The notes under the pieces are model-generated. The model had not been told where the DNA came from. It saw only the letters and a program-made list of their open reading frames with translations, and made no database searches. The position numbers and the translations under genes are program-made. Below, in pieces: positions 8,633 through 19,086 of a stretch of DNA of 45,217 bases. Each line of letters opens with the position of its first letter. Positions within the stretch are counted from its first letter, which is position 1. Source of the DNA: Clostridiaceae bacterium (GTDB lineage: Bacteria > Bacillota > Clostridia > Saccharofermentanales > DTU023); NCBI GenBank assembly GCA_012799825.1, contig JAAZKK010000120.1, positions 1 to 45,217 on the forward strand. The letters run 5' to 3'.

Positions 8633-10399
8633 CTACTTTTCGTTCGGTGGATCATCGCTCATCGTTTCTTCAACGGCTGTTTTTCCAGAGCGAGGGCGGC
8701 GGCCGAGCAAAAGCGCAAAGGGCTTGAATTTTAAAAGACGCACAGCAACAGGATGTGTAAGTAGCGGGTCGAGAACACCGGTACGTCCTGCAAGCGGGAG
8801 ATAGACGGCGATCCCGGCAAGAGCAAATACGACCATTTGCAGTGTTTGGAAGAGTCGGCTATGTCCCTCGGTTGGCCAGATACATCTCAAGAGCAAAAGG
8901 ACAGCGGTCATCGCAACAATGGGGACTGACATTTTTTTCGCCATTTGAAAAGACGGTTTCGCACTAAAATGAACTTCGCGATGGAGCGAACGTATCAGGA
9001 GAGCTAAAACGATGGATTGACCCAAAATACTTGAAGCCGAAGCGCCAAGATAAGGACGAAGTTCTATCCGGTGGAACAGAAAAATCAACGGAAGATCACA
9101 TGCCGCGTTAAGCACAATGCCGATAATCGTATACTTGATGATCGTCCTCCCTTTTCCCATACTCTGTCCCGCCATACTGAACACGTTGACAAAGCTGTTA
9201 ACCATGGTCAGAAGAAGCGTCATGATGAGGATGCTGGGACCGTGCGGACTCGCTCCGTAAAAAATAGTGTAGACCGTTGGCGCGAAAATAATTAGGCCGA
9301 TCGTGAGGGGAAGATTGATACAAAAAATCACAGCGATGGCCTGATTCAGCTTGACGTTGACATCGAGCAAATCGCGTTTCGCGTAGCTGTTCGCGATATG
9401 TGGAGCGATGCTGTTGGCCATGCCAATCGGAAGCGCGGCAGTGATCATGGCGATCTTAGGCGCCCAATTGGAGGCGATGCCGACGACTGTTTGCGTTTCG
9501 ACGACGGAATAGCCGATTTTATCCAGTCCGTAAAGCAAAAGTTTCATGTCGACGACAGTGTAGATATGGATGGAGATGGTATAAATAACGACCGTACTGC
9601 AGTAGCGTATCAGTTTTTTTACGATAACGTTTGAAGGATCAGCGTGTTGTTCGAGCGGAGGTAATGATGCGTCTGAAGGATTAAAGTCGTTGATTTTTTT
9701 CTGAGAGAAACTGCGGAAGGCGTCTTTGTTGGAACGCTTTTTGACAACAACGTAAATCCAGGCAATAAACGCGGCAAACGCGGCGCCAAAAAGCGCAACG
9801 AAGACGGCGTGTACTTGGCTTTGATGGAATATATAAAGAGTCACATAGGCGCCAATCAATACAAAGGCGATGCGCACTGCCTGCTCAATAACTTGGCTTG
9901 CCGAAGAGACGCCGATGAATTTGTGTCCTTGCATATAACCGCGCTCAACACTCAGAAAAGGGACGATTAAAAGGCACAGCGCTACTACGCGAAAAGCGAA
10001 TGTGAGATCTGATGCCTGCGCGCCCGTGTCGGAAGCGCTGATGAAAAACCGGCTAAGAGCGGGGGCGAAAATCTGAATGAGAATAAAGGAAACAAAAGAG
10101 ACGAGTGTGACATAACGCCGTCCAAGACGATAGGCGCTCTGCGTCGATTTAAACTTGCCAAGAGCATTATATTCGCCGATTAGGATGCTTATTGCAACGG
10201 GTATTCCCGAAGTAGAGACGGAAAGAAATAGGACATAGATGCTATAGGCGCAGGAGTAAATAAACCCGCCTTCGTCGCCAATCATCTGATAGAAGGGGAT
10301 ATTATACAAAAGTCCCATCACTTTAGTGATGATGATGGCAAGATAGGCAATGAGCGAGCCTTCTACAAAACTATTTTCCCTAAGCCTTTTTTTGCCCAC
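8633..10399 (-). CDS. Polysaccharide / lipid II flippase family protein (SpoVB/MurJ/MATE-like, MOP superfamily)
   Basis: 588 aa multi-TM; SFVEGSLIAYLAIIITKVMGLLYNIPFYQMIGDEGGFIYSCAYSIYVLFLSVSTSGIPVAIS characteristic of SpoVB-like proteins. Confidence 0.88.
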   Translation of the reverse strand: MGKKRLRENSFVEGSLIAYLAIIITKVMGLLYNIPFYQMIGDEGGFIYSCAYSIYVLFLSVSTSGIPVAISILIGEYNALGKFKSTQSAYRLGRRYVTLVSFVSFILIQIFAPALSRFFISASDTGAQASDLTFAFRVVALCLLIVPFLSVERGYMQGHKFIGVSSASQVIEQAVRIAFVLIGAYVTLYIFHQSQVHAVFVALFGAAFAAFIAWIYVVVKKRSNKDAFRSFSQKKINDFNPSDASLPPLEQHADPSNVIVKKLIRYCSTVVIYTISIHIYTVVDMKLLLYGLDKIGYSVVETQTVVGIASNWAPKIAMITAALPIGMANSIAPHIANSYAKRDLLDVNVKLNQAIAVIFCINLPLTIGLIIFAPTVYTIFYGASPHGPSILIMTLLLTMVNSFVNVFSMAGQSMGKGRTIIKYTIIGIVLNAACDLPLIFLFHRIELRPYLGASASSILGQSIVLALLIRSLHREVHFSAKPSFQMAKKMSVPIVAMTAVLLLLRCIWPTEGHSRLFQTLQMVVFALAGIAVYLPLAGRTGVLDPLLTHPVAVRLLKFKPFALLLGRRPRSGKTAVEETMSDDPPNEK

Positions 10400-10544
10400 A
10401 AAGCCTCCTAAAATCTTTTTAATTATAGCCCATTCCGGAGTTATAGCCCATTCCGAAGAACTGAAAGCGATTGCATATTATGAATATCTGAAAACGATTT
10501 CTGAAAACGAGAAAATGCAGATGAATGCCTAAAAAACTGATCTG

Positions 10545-11609
10545 TCACAATACATCCGATGAAGTCGCGTCTGCTTTCGTATGCCTGATGGACAAATCAG
10601 GCTGAAAAACCACTCCGAAAACGTGCTCAGCGAGCCGACGAATGCCGGCGTGAGGTTTTCCATAAATGTCCGCAAAATAATAATTCTGGTGAAGATCGAT
10701 GCCGGGATCATCATTAAACTCGACAAGATCGGGACCTTCCGGCGTCATCGCGATATCCCATCCGATCATTTTCAGCTCAGGAATCAGCTTTGCCATTTTG
10801 CTGATTTGATCGAGAGCTTCCTTGAAATATGGAACACGTGAGCCCTTCGGACTAAATCCTGTCAACGGATGTTCAGGTACCAACAAGTCGTATCCGTATT
10901 TCGTGCCGGGATACGGCTGAAAATACCCATCTGATCGGATGATGCCGTCATCATCCAAAAGAAGAAGGAACAGACCGTAATGATTATCCGTTCTAGACGT
11001 GTCGCTGCTTACTCGCATCACCGGCGGCAAGAACACAAGGTCGCCCGAATCGTTCGCAAATGTGACGATACGGAGAGTATTGACGGAATGGACGGAGAAG
11101 CGCGCGACATCCGGGTGCTGAACAATCGCTTCTTCCAGCATAGTCAGTCCACTGTCGCGCAGGCGTTTCGCAACCCCTGGTTCCTGTTTTTCTTGCTCAA
11201 TATAAACCACCTGATGGCCGCAGCGGCCGGTGACGTCTTTGGCGAAAAAAACAGGATGGCGGCCGAGAAAGTCCTGAATTTCTTCTTCGCTCGACTCTGT
11301 AAGACTGACGCAATCTCTCCTGTAGAAAGCTCGAAGTCGTTGATAGCCCACCCATTTATCTTCTAAAGGGCTTTCTTTGCCATTGACTGCCGGTTTCAAC
11401 GCTGTCAACATGTGGCTTGTGATGTACTCAGATTTCAATGAGTCATCCTGCATGGAAAATCCGAACTCAAGATAATCCGTCGTTGTTGCCCCATAACGGC
11501 GTCGGCACTTAATCATATCCAAATAAAGAGAAAGGCGGCTCTTACCGGAACGGCGCGCTTCTGCGCATGCAACATTTCTCATGCTTTGAATGGTGGACCA
11601 AGTGATCAT
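10545..11609 (-). CDS. ATP-grasp protein (sugar-transfer-associated ATP-grasp type)
   Basis: FFAKDVTGRCGHQVVYIEQ; HPDVARFSVHSVNTLRIVTF; MIGWDIAMTPEGPDLVEFNDDPGIDLHQ. Confidence 0.8.
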   Translation of the reverse strand: MITWSTIQSMRNVACAEARRSGKSRLSLYLDMIKCRRRYGATTTDYLEFGFSMQDDSLKSEYITSHMLTALKPAVNGKESPLEDKWVGYQRLRAFYRRDCVSLTESSEEEIQDFLGRHPVFFAKDVTGRCGHQVVYIEQEKQEPGVAKRLRDSGLTMLEEAIVQHPDVARFSVHSVNTLRIVTFANDSGDLVFLPPVMRVSSDTSRTDNHYGLFLLLLDDDGIIRSDGYFQPYPGTKYGYDLLVPEHPLTGFSPKGSRVPYFKEALDQISKMAKLIPELKMIGWDIAMTPEGPDLVEFNDDPGIDLHQNYYFADIYGKPHAGIRRLAEHVFGVVFQPDLSIRHTKADATSSDVL

Positions 11610-11707
11610 AGATGCAAGGAAAAGTCCCTCTTGTAAGATGTTTCACATTGTATCACATCTCCCTTTAACCGTTCATGTGGGATGTCCGCTTGCTACCCTT
11701 TTATTTG

Positions 11708-11925
11708 TCCTCGCGTTATTCCTCTTCGAAGTGGAAAATCAACAGTTTAGTGGCTTCCGCGTTATTTCTCTCCGAAGTGGAGAATCAACAGTTTAGTGGC
11801 TTCCGCGTTATTTCTCTCCGAAGTGGAGAATCAACGAGTTCTAGTCCTCACACTATTCCTCCCTGAAGTGAAAAAACAACAATTTAGTGTCCCCACGCTA
11901 TCCATCTTCGAAGTGGAGAATACTT
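11708..11925. repeat. ~46-bp minisatellite, ~5 units
   Basis: gtggagaatcaacagtttagtggcttccgcgttatttctctccgaa; gtgg/gtga anchors at 11731, 11777, 11823, 11868, 11913. Confidence 0.9.
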
Positions 11926-11973
11926 ACGCGGCAAGATAAACAAAGAAAACAAGTCTTAAAAAGCAAACAAGTC

Positions 11974-12666
11974 TTAAGAGAAGAAAGCCTGACTTAAAAA
12001 ATCATCGACGGCACGGTTAAATGCGGCAGAGTTTTTTAAAGCAATCGCATGATCGCCTGGAATCAAAACTTTGACGGCACCTGGGATACTTTTGGCGATG
12101 AGATCAGTATGCTCTGGCTTGATGAGGTCCTCAGTTCCTGCAATGACCAAAGTAGGCACACGTATCGCCCGTAGATCTTTGGGATGAATGTTGGGGTCAA
12201 AAATCATCAGACGTTGAAGCTCAAGAATACGTTTTTCACGTTCCGAATTGCGGGAACGAAAAAATGCTTTGATGTACCGTTTTGCGATTTTACGACGAGT
12301 AGATGCTTCGAGTCCCCAGACGTTGAGATTGCCGGCATTCAATATTAGCGCGCACACACTCTCCGGATAGTTGAGAGCGAACGACATCGCGATATTTGCG
12401 CCATCAGAAAAACCTAATATGATAGCTTTTTCAAGATTATGCTCTTGCATAAACCCTTGAAGATCATCTGCGAATTGTCTGATTGTAAAGGGCGCAGTTC
12501 CCCTCGGTGATTGTCCATGTCCGCGCGTATCAACTGCAAAAACGCGATAGCTTGCAGCAAAATAATCAATCTGATGAACGAAATAATCTGAATTTTCACC
12601 GTTTCCATGGAGCAAAATCAGAGGTTTACCGTTCCCATAAGAATTATAGTTAAGAGAAATATCCAT
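11974..12666 (-). CDS. Alpha/beta hydrolase
   Basis: LILLHGNGENSDYF; VFAVDTRGHGQSPRG; AIILGFSDGANIAMSFA (GxSxG); final GDHAIALKN. Confidence 0.88.
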   Translation of the reverse strand: MDISLNYNSYGNGKPLILLHGNGENSDYFVHQIDYFAASYRVFAVDTRGHGQSPRGTAPFTIRQFADDLQGFMQEHNLEKAIILGFSDGANIAMSFALNYPESVCALILNAGNLNVWGLEASTRRKIAKRYIKAFFRSRNSEREKRILELQRLMIFDPNIHPKDLRAIRVPTLVIAGTEDLIKPEHTDLIAKSIPGAVKVLIPGDHAIALKNSAAFNRAVDDFLSQAFFS

Positions 12667-12844
12667 ACGTTTAACTTTCTTTCAAAAAGCGTTTATCTTT
12701 CCTTGATAATAGGCGGAAATGAAAATCCTTCGCATATAAGGAAATGAAAATCCTCCGTTTTCGCTAGATCATACGTATCTAAGGAATATTATAGTAAAGT
12801 TGCAAGTGCTTTGGCTACGGGGAATAACAGTAGCAACAGAAAGT

Positions 12845-13025
12845 TTGAATTGAAAAAATATGTTCTGTTAACAAGAGTTCAGAGTTGAGAAATTTGTTTT
12901 GCAGCTACAAAGAACGTTAGACCTGAGAAGTTCATTTTACCGCGGCAACGGGAGGTCGGTATCGAGAATTCTATTTCGCAATTACAAAGAAATGTTAGAG
13001 CTGAAAAGTATGTTTTACAGCTCGA
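12845..13025. repeat. ~35-39-bp degenerate tandem repeat, ~5 units
   Basis: ttgaattgaaaaaatatgtt / agttgagaaatttgttttgcagctacaaagaacgttag / acctgagaagttcattttaccgcggcaac / tatcgagaattctatttcgcaattacaaagaaatgttag / agctgaaaagtatgttttacagc. Confidence 0.65.
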
Positions 13026-13073
13026 TTTTCTGATCTTGCCGCTATACCATCTAGTGTCATTAAAACAAATTAT

Positions 13074-13565
13074 TTACGTATAAGACAAATTTAGATTATT
13101 TTTCAAATAGTCGAGATACTTTGCGTCAGTTCCGCTAAAAAATTGCGGGTCTTCCATTTTGTAGGCGTGCCACAAATGATCAATGGCTTCATCATGCCTC
13201 CCTGTTTCCAATAGACACGCTCCAAGTCTCATCTGAAGGTAGGAGTTTGATTTTCCCTTTCCGGATACATTCGAATAGGCCGATCGATAATACGGCAACG
13301 CTTCCTCGTATGCGTTTGAACTGAAAAACACGTCGCCAAGAAAAATCTCGAGCCATACAGATTGCTCGAATTGGTTTTTTGGTTCAGGAATCGCGTCATA
13401 GGCACGACGCCAGATTTTTTCAGCACGTTTTGCATAACCATAGCTCTCAACCCGATTTCCTTTTGCTGTTTTTTGGATCACCTTCCTTGCCAAATCAGGT
13501 GAGAGCATGCCATTCACTGTTTTATTCTTTCTGCGACCGTTGCGCAACCTTGCGAACAATGCCAT
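13074..13565 (-). CDS. Tetratricopeptide-repeat-like protein
   Basis: Helical repeats: ESYGYAKRAEKIWRRAYDAIP...SNAYEEALPYYRSAYSN...LLETGRHDEAIDHLWHAYKMEDPQ. Confidence 0.65.
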   Translation of the reverse strand: MALFARLRNGRRKNKTVNGMLSPDLARKVIQKTAKGNRVESYGYAKRAEKIWRRAYDAIPEPKNQFEQSVWLEIFLGDVFFSSNAYEEALPYYRSAYSNVSGKGKSNSYLQMRLGACLLETGRHDEAIDHLWHAYKMEDPQFFSGTDAKYLDYLKNNLNLSYT

Positions 13566-13849
13566 AAGCCGTCATCACTCCTTTTTTGTATTGCGCTCAT
13601 TGAATTAAAATATTCATAGATCGATCAAATTTATTATATCAAGCAACCGTCCTGCGTTGTCTGTAAACCGTTATAAGAAAGTAAAAATCCAGTAAACAAG
13701 ACATCATGACGTGACAAAAAGAACCACACTTTTTGCAGTCAGGTGAAAAATCAGCTTAAGAAGGCCCCGTCAATAAACGAATCGATGAAGAGCGCGCACT
13801 TTAGCACCATTATCTGCTCCTGCTTAAACCTCCGCTTCTCCGGGTCAGA

Positions 13850-14155
13850 ATTTCAACTTTGATAGAAAAAATTTTCATTTCCCAACCCTCTTAGGACAAT
13901 TTTTCAACATTTACAGCAATATAAGGTTTTAATCAATCGCGGCCTTCAAACACGAGAGATGAAGTCAAAAAATCAATTATTTTAGTCAACCAGACTCTGT
14001 ATTTGTCTCTCAAAACAGTTTTTCAATTTTTTGAGTGAAAGTGTCTTGATAAGGAAGCTCTGCCTTGGCAATATTTCAGGTTTGGTAGAAAAACTGCCTA
14101 AGAGGGTTGTCATCTTATCAGCATTTCAAAAAAAGTTGAAATTTTGTCTTGGCCT
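13850..14155. repeat. Cluster of dispersed motif (ggacaatttttcaac / gttgaaattttgtc class)
   Basis: Copies: gacaatttttcaacatt (13915 region), acagtttttcaattttt (14018 region), aaaagttgaaattttgtc (14130 region). Confidence 0.45.
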
Positions 14156-14368
14156 GAAAAGAAAAAAAGCGAGGGTATGTTGTGGTGCTTGTGGAGTAGA
14201 ATTATAGTTCCACAATATTAGATTACTGAGGCATAATTGATACAACAAATATATTTTCGCAATGGGCATGTTTGTCTAGCGTACTAGGTCTATCTAATTG
14301 CGGACAGCTCTCTAGACTGTGTCGCGTGAAGCGATCTGTCGCTTGCCATTCAGAGAGGAAAGCAAGAT

Positions 14369-15964
14369 ATGAAAATCTACGAACGAAATAAGCGATGGCT
14401 GGCCTATGCTTTGCCAGCCGTGTTGCTTATAGCTTGTGTACTCATTTTTCTTCCCAAGGAAGATTTAGTGATTAAGCCGGGTACTTGGGAAGGCGATTTC
14501 GATTTTGATGAGGCTGTTATCTACTTTCTTCTGACAGATCGTTTTTATAACGGGGACTCGTCGAACGATGATCCGAATGGTGAAAACTATGACGTGTCAC
14601 ATCCGGAGACATACCATGGAGGGGATTTGCAAGGAATTATCGATAAACTGGATTATATTCAGGCACTTGGGGTCAATACTATTTGGGTGACTCCGATTGT
14701 CGATAACATTAATTTCAATGTGCGACATGGAAAGGACGCGCAGTACGGATACCATGGGTATTGGGCGAAGGATTTTACGGCGGTTGACGAGCATATTGGA
14801 GATATTGAGACGCTCAAAATGCTTGTAGACGCGGTGCACGATCGCGGCATGAAACTCATGGTGGATGTAGTGATCAACCACACCGGCTACGGGATGAAAA
14901 AAACGGATAGAAACCCCGGAATCCCAAATTATCCAACAAAAGAAGAACAGGCGGTGTTCAAAGAGATGCTCCGCCTCAAGCCCGGTTCGGGCGCAATAGA
15001 AGGAGAACTTTCCGGACTGCCCGATTTTATTACGGAAGATCCGAATGTCCTCAATCAGGTGATTGATTGGCAAGTCGGGTGGATTGAGAAAGCGAAAACA
15101 CCACAAGGCGGCACGATTGATTATTTTCGAGTTGACACGGTAAAACATGTGAGACTCGAAGAACTCAAGGCTTTCAAAGACGCCGCCACGCTTGTCAAAC
15201 CGGATTTCAAGATGATTGGTGAATATTTTGACGGAGATATTGTGTCAAACGGAAAAGTACTCGAGCTCGGAGGCATGGATTCTGTGCTCGATTTTTCCTT
15301 TAAAAACACCGTACGCGAGTATCTTCGCGGAAATTTTGAACAGTGTGAAAAAATCCTCCAAAATCGCAATCGCATGTTAACGCCTCAGAAAACAGTCGGT
15401 CAATTCTTATCGTCACACGATGAAAATGGTTTTTTGGCTGTCAGGCTCGGTGGGGACACGGGACTTTTTAAAGTCGCTGCGACTTTGCAAATCACAGCCA
15501 AGGGTCAGCCAGTAATTTACTATGGTGAAGAAATCGGTCTTTCCGGGAAAACGGCACGAGATATGGATAAAGGTGAGTTTTCAGAAAATCGTTATGACTT
15601 TGACTGGGAGAAAACGATAAATAATCCGATGTTGGAACACTACCGTACATTGCTAGCCATTCGACGCCAATATTCAGATCTGTTTAGCAAAGGGGATCGT
15701 GAAACGGTCTTTTTCGACGAAGACGCCGGGATCAGTTTTTTCTCGCGCTCCTATGAAGGAGAGAAAATCGTTGTTGGCGTGAATATTGCGACTGAAGCGC
15801 AGGATCATGCGCTATCCCTCGGTCTTGACAAGGACGTTAAAATTGTCGATCTTTATAGTGGGAAAAAGTACAGTGCCGATGCAGAAGGGAAAATTCCCGT
15901 CACGATTCCCTCAAAAGATGACGGCGGCACGGCGATTTTGAAAATAGAAACGAAAACGAAATAG
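14369..15964 (+). CDS. Alpha-amylase family glycoside hydrolase (GH13), N-terminal membrane anchor/signal
   Basis: RWLAYALPAVLLIACVLIF hydrophobic N-term; DEAVIYFLLTDRFYNGDSSND; GVNTIWVTPI; VDVVINHTGYG; DYFRVDTVKHV; FLSSHDENG. RBS agaggaaag. Confidence 0.93.
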   Translation: MKIYERNKRWLAYALPAVLLIACVLIFLPKEDLVIKPGTWEGDFDFDEAVIYFLLTDRFYNGDSSNDDPNGENYDVSHPETYHGGDLQGIIDKLDYIQALGVNTIWVTPIVDNINFNVRHGKDAQYGYHGYWAKDFTAVDEHIGDIETLKMLVDAVHDRGMKLMVDVVINHTGYGMKKTDRNPGIPNYPTKEEQAVFKEMLRLKPGSGAIEGELSGLPDFITEDPNVLNQVIDWQVGWIEKAKTPQGGTIDYFRVDTVKHVRLEELKAFKDAATLVKPDFKMIGEYFDGDIVSNGKVLELGGMDSVLDFSFKNTVREYLRGNFEQCEKILQNRNRMLTPQKTVGQFLSSHDENGFLAVRLGGDTGLFKVAATLQITAKGQPVIYYGEEIGLSGKTARDMDKGEFSENRYDFDWEKTINNPMLEHYRTLLAIRRQYSDLFSKGDRETVFFDEDAGISFFSRSYEGEKIVVGVNIATEAQDHALSLGLDKDVKIVDLYSGKKYSADAEGKIPVTIPSKDDGGTAILKIETKTK

Positions 15965-15989
15965 TTTTCCTTATCCTCTCGCGCTTGTA

Positions 15990-16802
15990 CTAGTCTCTTT
16001 TGCGATGACAGAAAAAGATGAGACAGGAGAAGAGGACGCCTCCCATAATGTTGCCCAGCGTGACTGGAAGCATATTATTTAACAGAAATCCGCGCGTTGT
16101 CAGCGTGGAAATATCCATACCGGCTGATATTGCCAGCTCTTTATAAAACGGCTGGACTCTTAAGAAAAGTCCGGCAGAAATGTAGTACATATTGGCGACG
16201 CTTTGTTCGAAACCTGCAATAACGAAGAAGGCGACCGGGAAATACGCCGCCGCAGCACGGCTGATGCCGTCCTTATTCATAAGAGCGCCCATCACGGCAA
16301 TACAGACCAGAATGTTGCAGAAAATACCGAGAACGATAGCCTTCGTAAAAGGAAGTGCCGTTTTGTATGCAGCGGTATCCATAATGGCGAGGGCAAGATC
16401 ATTATTTCCGAATTCGAAAAATATTCCTGCATATATATAGCCTGCTGCTAGGATAATGGAGCCGGCGAAGTTTCCGAGATATACAAACAACCAACTGCGA
16501 AGCATTTTGCTGACGGTGGTTTTGCCATTCAACACGGAAATGGTGATCAAGTTGTTGCCCGTAAATAACTCAGCACCGGAATAAATAACCATAATCAGCC
16601 CGAAAGGAAAGAGCAGGCCACCTGCGAGTCTTGCTGCAGAAACAGATTCCTGAGAATACGATGCGATACCGTAGACGATGCCGGCCATCCCATTCAAAAA
16701 ACCTGCAAGCATACCAAGCGGGAAAAGCTTTCTGAAAGGTGAAGACGCCTTCTTCGCTCCAAGTTCTGTATAAAAATCAATAAACTCCGTTGCTGAAATC
16801 AT
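15990..16802 (-). CDS. Formate/nitrite transporter (FNT) family protein
   Basis: YSGAELFTGNNLITISVLNGKTT; GIFCNILVCIAVMGAL; PVAFFVIAGFEQSVANMYYISAGLFL; LPVTLGNIMGGVLF. Confidence 0.93.
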   Translation of the reverse strand: MISATEFIDFYTELGAKKASSPFRKLFPLGMLAGFLNGMAGIVYGIASYSQESVSAARLAGGLLFPFGLIMVIYSGAELFTGNNLITISVLNGKTTVSKMLRSWLFVYLGNFAGSIILAAGYIYAGIFFEFGNNDLALAIMDTAAYKTALPFTKAIVLGIFCNILVCIAVMGALMNKDGISRAAAAYFPVAFFVIAGFEQSVANMYYISAGLFLRVQPFYKELAISAGMDISTLTTRGFLLNNMLPVTLGNIMGGVLFSCLIFFCHRKRD

Positions 16803-17540
16803 ATCTAGCCTCCCGGATTAGACCAATCCAACGTGCGAATAACAAACGAAGTTGGTTTGTTATTTTATTGCATATTCAACAAGCAATGTTATCAATATTT
16901 ATCTGTACCCAACAATCTACTGTGTCCATCAATCCATGCGCTCAACTACGCGCTCTAACCATACCATGCAAAAGATCGAAGTTTCAATAATATTTGAATA
17001 TTTGCATGTCGTCATCAAAAAGAAAGTGCGTTCCTGCTCAGTAATGTCAACTAGTAATTTCAACTAATAATGTCAACTAATTGTACTGTCAAGTAATGTT
17101 CGCATGCTTCGGTTATTCGTTCTATAATAAACGAAAAGATATAAAAGTTGAAAAACTGACTTTAGTTGTGAACTTTGTTCGCGAAGTCTCATGCAAGTAG
17201 TCTCCGTTAGGTTTTATGCTTTAATTTCAAAAGGAATAGCATTAAGCAAAAGGTCACTTGAAGATAATTGCAGGCAAGATTTGTGTTTATATTTGCAAAA
17301 GGGACGGCACTAAACACAACGCTACGTGCGAATGATTGCCGCCAATCATGTGTGTTGACCGGATGATGAGATGTCTGTTTTAGAGAAAGAAAAACACGCG
17401 AGGTTCTAAACTGTACGCATCTATTATTCTGCGCAAACTACGCGCAACTAATTAGATCAAAACAAAAACTGCCAATATGTCACGCTCCGAGCGAACATCA
17501 ATAAATAAGAATAATTAAAGAATACGAGGTAATATAAAGA

Positions 17541-18530
17541 ATGGAAAAATTATTGACGATTTTCCGTGGAAAGATTGCAGATATTTTCGTTTTCGGAAGC
17601 TTGGTTGTAGTGGATTCTACAGGAAAAATCATTTACGCAAAAGGAGATCCGAATGAATCAGCATTTCCTCGGTCAAGCGAGAAGCTTATACAGGCGCTTA
17701 CTACACTCAGTCTTGGAGCGAAGGAAGCTTTTCAAATGACTAAGCAGGAGATCGCCCAGATCTGTGCGTCACATCGCGGAGAAGCTTTCCACATCAGTAC
17801 GATTCGAGGACTTTTAAAGAAAGCGGGTCTCGATGAAACCTATTTGAAGTGCGGCGCTCACTATCCCTTTAAGCCGGATGTCGCATTAGAAATGCAAAAA
17901 AATGGCGTTGAGGCAACTGCAATTCACAACAATTGTTCAGGCAAACATACAGGCATGCTACTCGGCACAAAGTTGCTCGGAGCTTCGCTTGACGACTACT
18001 ATAAACCGGAACATCCTATCCAGCAACATATTCTTAAGATGCTCACCACGCTCTGTGACTACTCAGTTACAGAAGAGAAAATCGCAATCGACGGGTGTGG
18101 CGTCCCTGTGCACGCGCTGCCCTTACAACGTTTTGCGTATGGTATGGCGCGGTTCGCCGACGACGAGCGACTTCCAGAAGGTTTAGCGCCTCATACAAAA
18201 GACATTATGGATGCCATCACGCGCTATCCGGAATACATATGCGGCACCGACGGCACAGAAAATTACATCATCAAAAAATACCCTGATGGATTAGTTCTAA
18301 AGGGTGGGGCAAACGGTTATTTCACAGGCATCCTCACTCATCACAAATACGGTTTTGCGCTCAAAACCTATGATGGAATCTCCGAATACAGGGATATCAT
18401 ACTCCTTGAACTTTTGAAGAAAATGGATATTGTCCAAGAAAAAGATGAGGATTATTTTGACCGGATATTTGACAAAAAAATCCGCAATCATCGCGGCGAG
18501 ATCGTAGGCGAGATTAAGGTCAATTTTTAA
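17541..18530 (+). CDS. Asparaginase (L-asparaginase II, thermolabile type)
   Basis: RGKIADIFVFGSLVVVDSTGKIIYAKGDPNESAFPRSSEKLIQAL; ASHRGEAFHI; HNNCSGKHTGML; DGCGVPVHALPL; RBS gaggtaat. Confidence 0.93.
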   Translation: MEKLLTIFRGKIADIFVFGSLVVVDSTGKIIYAKGDPNESAFPRSSEKLIQALTTLSLGAKEAFQMTKQEIAQICASHRGEAFHISTIRGLLKKAGLDETYLKCGAHYPFKPDVALEMQKNGVEATAIHNNCSGKHTGMLLGTKLLGASLDDYYKPEHPIQQHILKMLTTLCDYSVTEEKIAIDGCGVPVHALPLQRFAYGMARFADDERLPEGLAPHTKDIMDAITRYPEYICGTDGTENYIIKKYPDGLVLKGGANGYFTGILTHHKYGFALKTYDGISEYRDIILLELLKKMDIVQEKDEDYFDRIFDKKIRNHRGEIVGEIKVNF

Positions 18531-18589
18531 AGAATCTATTTTGGACAAAAAGTCAATATTTTTTGAAAATAGTTATTAGGCACATCTAA

Positions 18590-19015
18590 ACAATTTTTCA
18601 ACTAATTTTGAAAACTGTTTTCCGGAGAGTGTTTCAAACGGTTTCTGGAAAAAATAAGTGATCCACAGGTGCTGATATTTGTTGTTTTTCTACCTAAACG
18701 AGTAATTGACCAGTTCGCAACTGTGCACACCAGCAATTATCCTGCTAAAGTCAAAAATTTGTCCCGCTGCCTTTGTTCTCTCATTTAATTATCCGAAAGA
18801 GCTGATAAATTGCCAACTTAATACTATATCTAGATGATTTTTCTGCTAAAGCTGAAAAATTGTCCTGTTATATTTGCCTTCTCATTTAATTATCTAAAAA
18901 AGTTGTAAAAATGTTTTGTAGCAGATAAGATCCATTAAGTTATCCAAACAAAGTCGAAAAACTGTCTAACTTCTGTGGGCTCAGCGTAGTTTTCTAATAA
19001 AGTTGTGTTTTTGAC
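18590..19015. repeat. Cluster of ctaaagtYgaaaaaYtgtc motif, ~50-60 bp spacing
   Basis: Copies near 18591 (caatttttcaacta), 18740 (gctaaagtcaaaaatttgtc), 18793, 18844 (gctaaagctgaaaaattgtc), 18894, 18955 (caaagtcgaaaaactgtc), 18996. Confidence 0.65.
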
Positions 19016-19086
19016 AGGTCAATAAATAAAGATCAATTGCAAAGAGTGGTCATGTGCACAACCGGATGTCATGTTGTCATTTCATC

